Origin: an uncultured Rhodospirillales bacterium
Lineage (GTDB): Bacteria; Pseudomonadota; Alphaproteobacteria; CACIAM-22H2
Length of the DNA: 64,000 nucleotides
Reading direction: 5' to 3'
Assembly: GCA_937926175.1 (NCBI GenBank)
Contig: CALANV010000013.1
Location: 124,001 to 188,000 of the forward strand
Part shown: piece by piece, positions 25,748 to 33,669 of the stretch
Layout of the letters: the number at the start of each line of letters is the position of its first letter
Numbering within the stretch: position 1 is the first letter of the stretch
Program-made: the position numbers and the translations under genes
Notes under the pieces: generated by a model
Told to the model about the DNA's origin: nothing
Database searches by the model: none
The model's input: the letters and a program-made list of their open reading frames with translations, nothing else

Positions 25748-26173
25748 TTAACGCTGCAGCAGCTCGTTCAGGGTCTTCTGGAACTTGCCCGCGTGCGACT
25801 TTTCGGCCTTGGCCAGCGTTTCGAACCAGTCGGCAATCTCGTCGAAGCCCTCCTCGCGGGCCGTACGCGCCATGCCGGGATACATGTCCGTGTACTCGTG
25901 CGTCTCACCGGCAATGGCCGCCTTGAGGTTCTGCTCGGTCGTGCCGATCGGCTCACCCGTTGCCGGATCGCCAACCTCTTCCAGGAACTCGAGATGGCCG
26001 TGCGCGTGGCCCGTCTCACCCTCGGCCGTCGACCGGAAAACCGCGGCGACGTCGTTGTACCCTTCGACGTCGGCCTTCTGCGCGAAATAGAGATAGCGCC
26101 GGTTCGCCTGGCTCTCACCCGCGAATGCGGCCTTCAGGTTCTCTTCCGTCTTCGTTCCCTTCAGCTTGGGCAT
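25748..26173 (-). CDS. rubrerythrin lacking the rubredoxin domain
   Basis: Non-heme diiron peroxidase of 141 residues. The four-helix ferritin-like domain has the ligand Glu/His pattern in EENLKAAFAGESQANRRY, AEGETGHAHGH, GETHEYTDMYPG and LAKAEKSHAGKF. The usual C-terminal rubredoxin CxxC...CxxC module is absent, so an external reductant is needed; the Fe-S protein next door is a candidate. Start MPKLKGTKTEENL with GGAGA upstream. A sigma-70-type promoter preceded by a palindrome lies about 90-135 bp upstream, suggesting regulation by iron or peroxide via Irr. Confidence 0.93.
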   Translation of the reverse strand: MPKLKGTKTEENLKAAFAGESQANRRYLYFAQKADVEGYNDVAAVFRSTAEGETGHAHGHLEFLEEVGDPATGEPIGTTEQNLKAAIAGETHEYTDMYPGMARTAREEGFDEIADWFETLAKAEKSHAGKFQKTLNELLQR

Positions 26174-26257
26174 GGTCTTCTCCCCACATTGACACGCAGA
26201 GTCGCTATGAATGACTCCGACTTCGCCCGCCGCCGGATCGGCGGTGGCTTAACCCGT

Positions 26258-26308
26258 ATATGCGCCCAGCCGGGGAGGGGTGTCAATACTCTAGATCAAT
26301 TCTAGAGT
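26258..26308 (-). promoter_or_regulatory. rubrerythrin promoter with Irr/ICE-like palindromic operator
   Basis: On the minus strand TTGACA (26281-26286) is a perfect -35, followed after 17-18 bp by GCATAT/CATATA as -10. Just upstream of the -35 is the perfect inverted repeat ACTCTAGA-N5-TCTAGAGT (26288-26308). Its core TCTAGATCAATTCTAGA matches the published alphaproteobacterial iron-control-element pattern TTTAGAANNNTTCTAAA closely. It lies 23 bp after the irr stop; the absence of a T-run makes a terminator unlikely. Confidence 0.65.
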
Positions 26309-26330
26309 GGGGCTGAAGTCAAAGCGGCGT

Positions 26331-26756
26331 CTATATTTTTGCCGCCCCTGAAAGCCGGACGATGACGTCGACGCGACGCACGGACGTACCCGCCGGCGCC
26401 GCCGGAAGCGACGTGACATGGATCTGGTCGCCGGGAATGTCCTGCAGCTCGCCCGTGTCTTCGAAGAAGAAATGATGATGGTCGCCGATATTGGTGTCGA
26501 AGTATGAGCGCGTCGGATCGACGACGACTTCGCGCAGCAGGCCGGCCTCGGTGAACTGATTGAGCGTGTTGTACACCGTCGCCAGGGACACGCGAACACC
26601 CGCCCGCTGAGCCTCGGCGTGCAGCTGCTCTGCCGAAACGTGACGGTCACCGCCGTCAAACAAAAGGCGCACCAATGCAAGCCGCTGGCGAGTCGGCCGC
26701 AGGCCCGCGGCCCGCAACCGCTCGATGGCCTGTGCAAAGGGTCGATTCGCGCTCAT
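26331..26756 (-). CDS. irr: Irr-type Fur family regulator
   Basis: Iron response regulator of the Fur superfamily; in rhizobia Irr binds heme and is degraded when iron is sufficient. 141 residues. The winged helix includes LRPTRQRLALVRLLFDGGDRHVS (split here by natural variation) and SLATVYNTLNQFTEAGLL. His93-His94-His95 in GDHHHFFFEDTGEL is the Irr-type HHH element, distinct from classical Fur. No N-terminal heme regulatory motif (Cys-Pro) is present. Start at ATG 26754-26756; the longer open frame upstream lacks family similarity. Two Irr-like palindromes flank the gene. Confidence 0.88.
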   Translation of the reverse strand: MSANRPFAQAIERLRAAGLRPTRQRLALVRLLFDGGDRHVSAEQLHAEAQRAGVRVSLATVYNTLNQFTEAGLLREVVVDPTRSYFDTNIGDHHHFFFEDTGELQDIPGDQIHVTSLPAAPAGTSVRRVDVIVRLSGAAKI

Positions 26757-26822
26757 ATCGGAGCGTATATATGCGACGGCTGTTGTAAAATAAAGGGCCC
26801 CGCTGTAGATGCTGGCCAACTT

Positions 26823-26839
26823 TTTGGAATAGCTCGAAA
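26823..26839 (-). promoter_or_regulatory. weak Irr-box-like palindrome upstream of irr
   Basis: TTTGGAATAGCTCGAAA (plus strand) is an imperfect 7-3-7 inverted repeat with 5 of 7 arm positions paired, matching the iron-control-element pattern at 11 of 14 fixed positions. It is 67 bp upstream of the irr ATG. Autoregulation is possible, but the match is weaker than at the rubrerythrin promoter. The remaining 217-bp spacer shows an AT-rich CATATATACG close to the ATG. Confidence 0.3.
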
Positions 26840-26973
26840 CTGAGCGCTCCCGCCCCGACACCGGGGCCGCGGATCGCCCCTCGCGCTGGAACCGGTACGA
26901 CAGGGAGCCACCCGCGGCTCCCCCTCATGCCGGACTTTCAGCCGGCCGGGCCCACGCGGATGCGGGGGCGCGG

Positions 26974-28386
26974 CTAATCTCCGGTCTGGATCCGATCGAT
27001 CAGCTGACGAACGGTCGGCACGAAGCCGTTCGAATAGAACGGATCCTCCGCAAAGCGGTAGGCGTTGTGCCCGGCGAACATGAGCTGGTGTTCGACGTCA
27101 CCACCATGACCGATGTCCTGCAGCGTCTTCTGGATGCAGAACGAACGCGGATCTGCCTTCTTGCCCGTCGAGCCCTCCTCGTTCTGCGCCCAGTTCGAGA
27201 ACAGGCACGCCGAAAGGCAACCCATGCAGTTGATCTGATCCGTCCGGATCTCCGCGGCCTTCTCCGGCGTGACGAAGATGAGGGTCGAGTCCGGTGTCCG
27301 CAAGGCCTCGGTGAAGCCCTCGCGCACCCAGCTTTCGGCCTTTTCCTTGTCGGCTTGGGTAAGATAGACGACGCGCCCGCGCGCACCGACGGCGAACGGC
27401 GTATCGAGTTCGCCGACCGGCGTCGACGAATAGGGAACCTGTCGGCGCGAGCGCTCCTGCAGTTCTCTGAGGAACTCATTGTTCACCGCCGACGAATAGA
27501 AGCCGGTCGGCGAGAAGCGATGGAGCAATACGTCGCCTGCCTTGAGCGTGAGAAGCTTGCGCTTCCACGCCTCGGAGATCGGGCTTTCCTTCGTCAGCAG
27601 CGGGCGTGTCCCGAACTGGAAGGCGATGGGACCGACATCCGGATTATCCAGGAAGTCTTCCCATTCGCGCAGATACCATACGCCGCCGGCCACGATGACG
27701 GGTGTCTGGTGGAGCCCGAACTCGTTCATCTGGCGCCGCAGCGCCACCACCCGCGGCAGCGGCGGCTCCGGCCGCAAGGGATCTTCGGCATTGGACAGGC
27801 CGTTATGGCCGCCCGCAAGCCAAGGATCCTCGTAGACGACGGCGCCGAGCCAGTCGCGAAACTTGTGATAGGCGCGTTTCCACAGCGCGCGGAACGCGCG
27901 CGAGGAGGATACGATCGGATAGTAGTAGACGCCGTAGCGCGCGCAGATTTCGGCGATCTTGTACGGCATGCCGGCGCCGCAGGTCACGCCGTGGATCAGG
28001 CCCTTTGCGCCCTCCAGCACGGCGTGGAGAATGCGTTCGGCCGCCCCCATCTCCCATAGGATGTTCATGTGGATGCGGCCCTGGCCGCCGGCGATCTCGT
28101 AGGCGACACGCGCCTGGGTGATCGCACCCTTGATGGCGTAGGCGACGAGCTCCTCGTGCCGCTCGCGTCGCGTCCGGCCGTAGTAGACGACGGGGATAAG
28201 ATTGCCGTCGGCATCGCGCGCGTCGGCGTTGACCCCGGAGAACGTGCCAACGCCGCCACATCGTGCCCATGCCCCCGAACTCTCGCCGTTCGAGACGGAG
28301 ATGCCTTTGCCGCCTTCGACCAGCGGCAGACATTCACGGCCAGAGAGGATTAGCGGCTTCAGTGCCTTCACGTTTCCATCCACCAA
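26974..28386 (-). CDS. nitronate monooxygenase-like FMN protein with Cys-rich C-terminus
   Basis: 470 residues, longer than ordinary nitronate monooxygenases (about 320-380). The TIM-barrel flavin-binding region is recognised by GGVGTFSGVNADARDADGN, IHGVTCGAGMPYKIAEI, the phosphate-binding VIVAGGVWYLREW and FQFGTRPLLTKES. After the barrel comes a C-terminal part with Cys387, Cys390, Cys394 (CMGCLSACLFS) and Cys417. That pattern is like the [4Fe-4S] site of dienoyl-CoA reductase-type flavoproteins. No Cys motif of this kind is expected in a simple nitronate monooxygenase. Substrate and electron acceptor are unknown. An AT-rich stretch (28470-28490) upstream may hold the promoter. Confidence 0.82.
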   Translation of the reverse strand: MVDGNVKALKPLILSGRECLPLVEGGKGISVSNGESSGAWARCGGVGTFSGVNADARDADGNLIPVVYYGRTRRERHEELVAYAIKGAITQARVAYEIAGGQGRIHMNILWEMGAAERILHAVLEGAKGLIHGVTCGAGMPYKIAEICARYGVYYYPIVSSSRAFRALWKRAYHKFRDWLGAVVYEDPWLAGGHNGLSNAEDPLRPEPPLPRVVALRRQMNEFGLHQTPVIVAGGVWYLREWEDFLDNPDVGPIAFQFGTRPLLTKESPISEAWKRKLLTLKAGDVLLHRFSPTGFYSSAVNNEFLRELQERSRRQVPYSSTPVGELDTPFAVGARGRVVYLTQADKEKAESWVREGFTEALRTPDSTLIFVTPEKAAEIRTDQINCMGCLSACLFSNWAQNEEGSTGKKADPRSFCIQKTLQDIGHGGDVEHQLMFAGHNAYRFAEDPFYSNGFVPTVRQLIDRIQTGD

Positions 28387-28577
28387 TCATGTATTCGGAG
28401 TTCGGATGTGCCGGATGCCACCTTCATCCGCGCACAGGATCTACGCGCCGTGCCAGAAGCGCTCCTTAAATGCTGTAATATTTATATAGGCGCCACCACC
28501 GCGAAACACCAGCGGGGATGGTGCGGCCGCCGACGCCGCTCGACCGGACGTGGCCATTGCGCACTCGCAGGTCACGC

Positions 28578-29327
28578 CTAGGCCGCTGCTCTGAGGCCGT
28601 CCGCAATCACGGCGGGCGCATCAGTGATGACGGCGTCAGCGCCCCAGGCGATCAGCTCACGGGCACGCGCTGCCTCGTTCACCGTCCAGGTCAGGACCGC
28701 GAACCCCGCGGCCTTTATGTCGCGGATCGTGGCCTCGGTCATATAGCGTGCATTGGGATGCACGGCAGCGCAACCCAGCATTTCGGCCTGGCGCCGCCAA
28801 TCGGGGGGAAGCTGGTCGACCAGATAGCCGCGCGGCAGTTCGGGCGCTGCGGCCCGGGCCGCCAAAAGCGAGTCGACGGAGAAGCTGGAGATGACCGGAC
28901 GGGGTGCATCGGCCGGCCAATGCCGTTTGACCGTTGCGACAGCAATCTCGGCGGTCTCGCGTTCGCGGCCGCGGCAAGGCTTCACCTCAAGGTTGAAGCC
29001 CATTCCCAATGCGGCAAGAAGCTCGAGCGTCTCGGCCAATGTCGGAACGCGCTCGCCGGCGAAACGCGGGTCGAACCACGCGCCGGCATCGAGGCGCCGG
29101 ATCTCGTCGAGCGTCCGGTCGCGGACGGCGCCGGTCCCGTCGGTGGTTCGGTCGAGCGTCGCATCGTGCATGAGGATGGGCTGCGAGTCGGCCGTCAGCT
29201 TGACGTCGAACTCGACCCAGCGCGCCCCTTCGACATGGGCACGCCGGATCGCTGCAAGCGTGTTCTCCGGCGCGTTCGCTTTGGCACCGCGATGCGCGAT
29301 GACGGGCGGAACGGCGAGCGTCGCCAT
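28578..29327 (-). CDS. ugpQ: glycerophosphodiester phosphodiesterase
   Basis: Hydrolyses glycerophosphodiesters to glycerol-3-phosphate and an alcohol. 249 residues, matching cytosolic UgpQ-type enzymes; no signal peptide. The catalytic motifs are intact: IAHRGAKANAPENTLAA (HRG, ENT), VEFDVKLTAD (metal-binding Glu/Asp), HDATLDRTTDGTG and FNLEVKP. The start is ATG 29325-29327 (MATLAVPPVIAHRG) with GGAG upstream; 19 further codons are open upstream. 97 bp downstream of pnp on the same strand. Confidence 0.93.
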   Translation of the reverse strand: MATLAVPPVIAHRGAKANAPENTLAAIRRAHVEGARWVEFDVKLTADSQPILMHDATLDRTTDGTGAVRDRTLDEIRRLDAGAWFDPRFAGERVPTLAETLELLAALGMGFNLEVKPCRGRERETAEIAVATVKRHWPADAPRPVISSFSVDSLLAARAAAPELPRGYLVDQLPPDWRRQAEMLGCAAVHPNARYMTEATIRDIKAAGFAVLTWTVNEAARARELIAWGADAVITDAPAVIADGLRAAA

Positions 29328-29424
29328 CAGCCACTCCTTCTCCCGCACGTTTTCTCCCGCACGTTCCGGCGCAGATTGCGGCAACCATCATGCGGCAACA
29401 GGTGCCACGGTCAGATACCACGGT

Positions 29425-31575
29425 TCAGGTCTGCGCCGCCCGCGACTCGCGGGACTTTTCCTTCTCGAATTGCTCCGAGATGTCCTCGCCCGTCACCTGG
29501 TCGACGCGCTTCATCGACAGCTTCACCTTGCCGCGTTCGTCGAACCCGATCAGCTTCACCTTGACGATGTCGCCGACCTTCACGACGTCGCCCGTCTTTT
29601 CGACGCGACGCGCGGAGAGTTCGGAGATATGCACCAGACCGTCGCGGCTGCCGAGAAAGTTCACGAAGGCACCGAAGTCCATGATCTTCACGACCTTCCC
29701 GGTATAGATCTGGCCCACTTCCGGTTCCGCGACGATCCCCTTGATCCACTCGATCGCGCGCTTCGCCGCATTGGCGTCGACCGCCGCGACCTTCACCGTG
29801 CCGTCGTCTTCGATATCGATCTTCACGCCGGTCGTTTCGGTGATCTCGCGGATCACCTTGCCTCCCGTGCCGATCACTTCGCGGATCTTGTCCTTGGGGA
29901 TCGTGAACGTCGTGATCCGCGGCGCGTTCTTGCTGATCTCCGCACGCGGCGCGGTCAGGCCCTTGGCCATCTCGGCCAGAATATGCATACGACCATCACG
30001 CGCCTGGGCCAGCGCCTGCCGCATGATCTGCTCGTTGATCGACGTGATCTTGAGGTCCATCTGCAGCGACGTGATGCCGACCTCGGTGCCGGCGACCTTG
30101 AAGTCCATGTCGCCGAGATGATCCTCGTCGCCGAGGATGTCGGAGAGCACGGCGAAGCCGCTCTCTTCCTTGATCAGTCCCATGGCGATGCCGGCCACGG
30201 GCCGCAGCAGCGGCACGCCGGCGTCCATGAGCGCGAGCGATGCGCCGCAGACGGTCGCCATCGACGAAGAGCCGTTCGATTCGGTGATCTCGGACACGAC
30301 GCGGATCGTGTACGGGAACTTCGCCTTCTCCGGCAGCACCGGATGGATCGCGCGCCATGCGAGCTTGCCGTGACCGACTTCGCGGCGTCCCGGCGAGCCG
30401 AGACGCCCGGCCTCACCCACCGAGTACGGCGGGAAGTTGTAGTGAAGCAGGAAGTGCTCGCGATACTCGCCTTCAAGCGCGTCGATGATCTGCTCGTCCT
30501 CGCCGGTGCCGAGCGTCGCGGTCACGAGTGCCTGGGTCTCGCCCCGGGTGAAAAGGGCGGAGCCGTGCGTGCGCGGCAAGACGCCGACCTCGCATCGGAT
30601 CGGGCGGATCGAGGTCGTATCGCGGCCGTCGATGCGACGCCCGGTCGAAAGAATGGCGCTACGGACGATTTGGCTCTCGAGCTCCTTGAAGACGGTGGGG
30701 ACAACCGCCACCTCGGCCGGATTGTCGGCCACGAGGGCAAGCGCCTTCTCCTTCACCGCCGCGATCTTCTCGTGCCGGACCTGCTTCACCGTCTCCTGAT
30801 AGGCGGCGCGAAGGTCATCCCAGATCGCCGCCTTCAGCCGTTCGGTCACGGTCTGGATCTCGGCCGGAACTTCCGGCATCGGCCAGGGGTCCTTGGCGCA
30901 ACGCTCGGCAAACTCGATGATCGCCTCGATGACCGGCTGGAAGTGCTGATGGCCGAACATCACCGCGCCGAGCATGACCTCCTCGGACAGCTCCTTGGCC
31001 TCGGACTCGACCATCAGCACGCCTTCCTGCGTGCCGGCGACGACGAGGTCAAGGGCCGAACGCGGCATCTCGTCGATCGGCGGATTGAGCTTGTACTGGC
31101 CGTCGATGTAGCCGACCCGTGCCGCGCCGATCGGCCCCAGGAACGGAATACCCGAGATCGTCAGCGCGGCCGAGGCGCCGATCATCGCCACGATGTCCGG
31201 GTCGTTTTCCATGTCATGCGACAACACCGTCGCGATGATCTGCGTCTCGTTGCGGAAACCCTCGACGAAGAGCGGCCGGATCGGCCGATCGATGAGGCGC
31301 GAGACCAGGGTTTCTCTCTCGCTCGGACGGCCTTCGCGCTTGAAGAAGCCGCCGGGGATCTTGCCGGCCGCGAAGGTCTTCTCCTGGTAGTTGACCGTCA
31401 GCGGGAAAAAGTCGACGCCGGGCTTCGGCGCCTTGGCCGCGACGGCGGTGCACAGGACGACAGTGTCGCCATAGGACACGAGCACGGCGCCGTCGGCCTG
31501 ACGGGCAATACGTCCCGTTTCGAGGACAAGCTTGCGCCCGGCCCACATGATTTCCTTGCGTGTAATTTCGAACAT
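29425..31575 (-). CDS. pnp: polyribonucleotide nucleotidyltransferase
   Basis: Phosphorolytic 3'-5' exoribonuclease of the degradosome, also able to add 3' tails. 716 residues. Two RNase PH domains (first GRPSERETLVSRLIDRPIRP, second RGETQALVTATLGTGEDEQI), the helical domain, a KH domain with IREVIGTGGKVIREITETTG (written here without neighbours), and a C-terminal S1 domain with YTGKVVKIMDFGAFVNFLG. The start is ATG 31573-31575 (MFEITRKEI) with GGAAGAG upstream. It follows rpsO in the conserved order and has hairpins in its leader, consistent with post-transcriptional autoregulation. Confidence 0.98.
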   Translation of the reverse strand: MFEITRKEIMWAGRKLVLETGRIARQADGAVLVSYGDTVVLCTAVAAKAPKPGVDFFPLTVNYQEKTFAAGKIPGGFFKREGRPSERETLVSRLIDRPIRPLFVEGFRNETQIIATVLSHDMENDPDIVAMIGASAALTISGIPFLGPIGAARVGYIDGQYKLNPPIDEMPRSALDLVVAGTQEGVLMVESEAKELSEEVMLGAVMFGHQHFQPVIEAIIEFAERCAKDPWPMPEVPAEIQTVTERLKAAIWDDLRAAYQETVKQVRHEKIAAVKEKALALVADNPAEVAVVPTVFKELESQIVRSAILSTGRRIDGRDTTSIRPIRCEVGVLPRTHGSALFTRGETQALVTATLGTGEDEQIIDALEGEYREHFLLHYNFPPYSVGEAGRLGSPGRREVGHGKLAWRAIHPVLPEKAKFPYTIRVVSEITESNGSSSMATVCGASLALMDAGVPLLRPVAGIAMGLIKEESGFAVLSDILGDEDHLGDMDFKVAGTEVGITSLQMDLKITSINEQIMRQALAQARDGRMHILAEMAKGLTAPRAEISKNAPRITTFTIPKDKIREVIGTGGKVIREITETTGVKIDIEDDGTVKVAAVDANAAKRAIEWIKGIVAEPEVGQIYTGKVVKIMDFGAFVNFLGSRDGLVHISELSARRVEKTGDVVKVGDIVKVKLIGFDERGKVKLSMKRVDQVTGEDISEQFEKEKSRESRAAQT

Positions 31576-31922
31576 CTCTTCCTTCCTTCCACGTACGTCA
31601 CCGCACACCCCGGATGGGCGCGCGGCGTTGGCGCGGGGCTCAGTCCGGATGACTGAGTCTGAACGCGCCTACACAGTCCAATGGACCTTGAGCCCTATCG
31701 GCTCTCGCAGACTGGCCAGCGACAAGCGAGTGATCGGAGGTCTGGAGCGACGGGGGCGCGTACGTATCCCCCCGTCGCCGATTGCAAGAAAACGCGCACG
31801 CGGCTGTCACCTCCGATCCGCGTGGCGTCGTCAAACCGCGAGAGATCCGGTCGATCTGCACGGCCAGCGACTGTCTATACCGGGATTCCGGAATACCGGT
31901 CACGGCCGCTTACGCCTTCGGC
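31576..31922 (-). promoter_or_regulatory. rpsO-pnp spacer with structured pnp leader
   Basis: 347 bp without a gene. Two strong hairpins are visible: GCGACGGGGG / CCCCCGTCGC (31747-31756 with 31769-31778, perfect 10 bp) and CTCAGTC / GACTGAG (31639-31645 with 31651-31657, perfect 7 bp, 5-nt loop). A smaller GAGCC / GGCTC pair is at 31690-31704. None is followed by a T-run, so they are not simple terminators. In E. coli a stem-loop in the pnp leader is cut by RNase III for autoregulation; a similar role is inferred. Confidence 0.5.
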
Positions 31923-32192
31923 CTAGCGCCGCAGTTCCAGTCTCTCGATCAGCGTCTCGTACCGCTTCGCGTCCTTGCGCTTCAGGTACTCGAGCAGCCG
32001 GCGCCGCTGGCCGACCATCATGAGCAGCCCGCGCCGCGAGTGAAAATCCTTGTTGTGCGTTCCGAGATGCTCGGTCAGGTTCTTGATGCGCTCGGACAGG
32101 ATTGCGATCTGGACTTCCGGGGACCCGGTATCCCCTTCCTTCGTCGCAAAGGCCTTGATCAACTCGGCCTTGCGCTCAGCCGTAATCGACAT
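31923..32192 (-). CDS. rpsO: 30S ribosomal protein S15
   Basis: Binds the central domain of 16S rRNA in early small-subunit assembly. 89 residues, the standard length. MSITAERKAELIKAFATKEG, SPEVQIAILSERIKNLTEHL and HSRRGLLMMVGQRRRLLEYL are typical S15. The ATG at 32190-32192 is preceded by AAGGAG and gives the canonical start; 7 upstream codons are open. It follows truB by 17 bp and precedes pnp. Confidence 0.98.
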   Translation of the reverse strand: MSITAERKAELIKAFATKEGDTGSPEVQIAILSERIKNLTEHLGTHNKDFHSRRGLLMMVGQRRRLLEYLKRKDAKRYETLIERLELRR

Positions 32193-32209
32193 CACCAGCT
32201 CCTTCTGGG

Positions 32210-33163
32210 TCATTCTCGACCCGGTTCGAGGTTGAGCACGCGCAGGGGATGAAGCCGGCCGTCTTCGACCCGGGTCAGCGCGACGAGCCGGCCAAGCAGG
32301 GTGGCCGCAACCACCTTTCCAACCGCTAGCGGCGCCGAATCCGTCCCGTCGTCGACGGGCCTCACTGCTGCACGCGGTATCGCGATCGACTGCCCTTGCC
32401 GGAGGCGAAGGCTGTCGGCGGCGGTCACGGCCAGCGCCGGGATGTCGTCCAGCGCGGTCTCGACCGCCTGCAGATACGCGAAAGCGGCTGGACTATGCCC
32501 CAGCGCTTCCAAGTTTTCCAGTGGAATTGCCGCCGCTTCGGTGAACCGGCCGACCGCCGTCCGCCGCAGCATCGCGACGTGTCCCACCGTCCCCAAGGCT
32601 TCGGCAATGTCCCGCGCGAGGCTCCGGATATAGGTGCCTTTGCCGCACTCGACCATAAATGTGGCGTGATCCGGGTCGGGAATATCAACCAATTCCAGCC
32701 GATGGATATGCACCTGACGGGCCGCCGGGGTCACGGTCTCCCCGGCCCGGGCCCGGGCATAGGCCGGTTTGCCGGCGAGCTTGAGCGCGGAATAGACCGG
32801 CGGCACCTGCATGATCGGCCCGGTGAAAGACGGGATCACCGCCGCGATCTCAGCCGCGTGCGGCCGGCGCTCGGAGCGGGCGATGACCGTGCCCTCGGCG
32901 TCGTCGGTATCCCGTGCCTCGCCCCAACGGATGGTAAACCGGTAGGCCTTGTCGGCGTCCATGACGTAGCTGATCAGCTTCGTCGCCTCGCCGAATGCGA
33001 GAACCAGCACGCCGGTCGCAAGCGGATCGAGCGTCCCGGCATGGCCAGCCTTGGCCGCGTTGAACAGGCGCCGCACCCGTCCCAACGCCGCTGCAGAGCT
33101 GATCCCGGCCGGCTTGTCCAGGACCAACCAGCCGTCGATTTTGTCACCTTTCCGCCGGGTCAT
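32210..33163 (-). CDS. truB: tRNA pseudouridine(55) synthase
   Basis: Makes pseudouridine 55 in the T-loop of elongator tRNAs. 317 residues. The catalytic Asp is in GHAGTLDPLATGVLVLAFG near residue 45, preceded by DKPAGISSAAALGRVRRLF; KGTYIRSLARDIAEALG is also typical. The C-terminal PUA-like region ends VLNLEPGRE. The start is one of two adjacent ATGs (33161-33166). The gene overlaps the rbfA stop by about 20 bp, so translation is coupled within rbfA-truB-rpsO-pnp. Confidence 0.96.
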   Translation of the reverse strand: MTRRKGDKIDGWLVLDKPAGISSAAALGRVRRLFNAAKAGHAGTLDPLATGVLVLAFGEATKLISYVMDADKAYRFTIRWGEARDTDDAEGTVIARSERRPHAAEIAAVIPSFTGPIMQVPPVYSALKLAGKPAYARARAGETVTPAARQVHIHRLELVDIPDPDHATFMVECGKGTYIRSLARDIAEALGTVGHVAMLRRTAVGRFTEAAAIPLENLEALGHSPAAFAYLQAVETALDDIPALAVTAADSLRLRQGQSIAIPRAAVRPVDDGTDSAPLAVGKVVAATLLGRLVALTRVEDGRLHPLRVLNLEPGRE

Positions 33164-33575
33164 CATCGTCCTGCCTGCCGACCAGGTCCCGTTGGACATC
33201 GGGGCGCCGCAAGGCCGCGTCGATCCGGCTGGCGTGATCGAAGGAGCGGTCGGCGGCGAACTTCAGCACCGGGGCGTAGCGAAGCTGCACCAGCCGTGCG
33301 ACTTCGCCCCGCAGATAGGCGGCCGCGCGATTGAGCGCCTTGACCACGATGTCCACGCCGCTGCCGCCGAGCGGCAGCACGAAGGCCGTCGCATGCTTCA
33401 GGTCCGGACTGGTCCGCACCTCCGTGACCGTGATCGACGCGTTCTGCAGATCGGGGTCGCGAAAACGTGCCCGCGACAATACCTCGACCAGGGCATGCCG
33501 CAGTTCTTCGCCGACGCGGAGCTGACGCTGGCTGGGACCGGTCGCTGGTTGCTTGTCCGAGGTTCGTCGAGCCAT
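33144..33575 (-). CDS. rbfA: 30S ribosome-binding factor A
   Basis: Late maturation factor of 16S rRNA, needed for cold adaptation. 143 residues with a single KH-like fold: RVGEELRHALVEVLSR, ITVTEVRTSPDLKHATAFV and LKFAADRSFDHASRID. The ATG at 33573-33575 is used; the open frame extends 36 codons upstream into the divergent DUF72 gene region. Usually rbfA directly follows infB, but here a gene of opposite orientation lies between them, so rbfA needs its own promoter in the 94-bp divergent spacer. Confidence 0.94.
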   Translation of the reverse strand: MARRTSDKQPATGPSQRQLRVGEELRHALVEVLSRARFRDPDLQNASITVTEVRTSPDLKHATAFVLPLGGSGVDIVVKALNRAAAYLRGEVARLVQLRYAPVLKFAADRSFDHASRIDAALRRPDVQRDLVGRQDDDDPAER

Positions 33576-33669
33576 GAACCGTTTCCTACATTGTGGTTGC
33601 CGCCGGGCGCGCATCCCCTGACCGGACGGGAACGCCAGGGGCGATGCGACGGTTTGCCCGGACGGGATC

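Noticed and set aside
26288..26308. Palindrome as the irr terminator
   Set aside because: It is 23 bp past the irr stop but no T-run follows on the minus strand; its fit to an iron-control element and its position beside a TTGACA promoter favour an operator.
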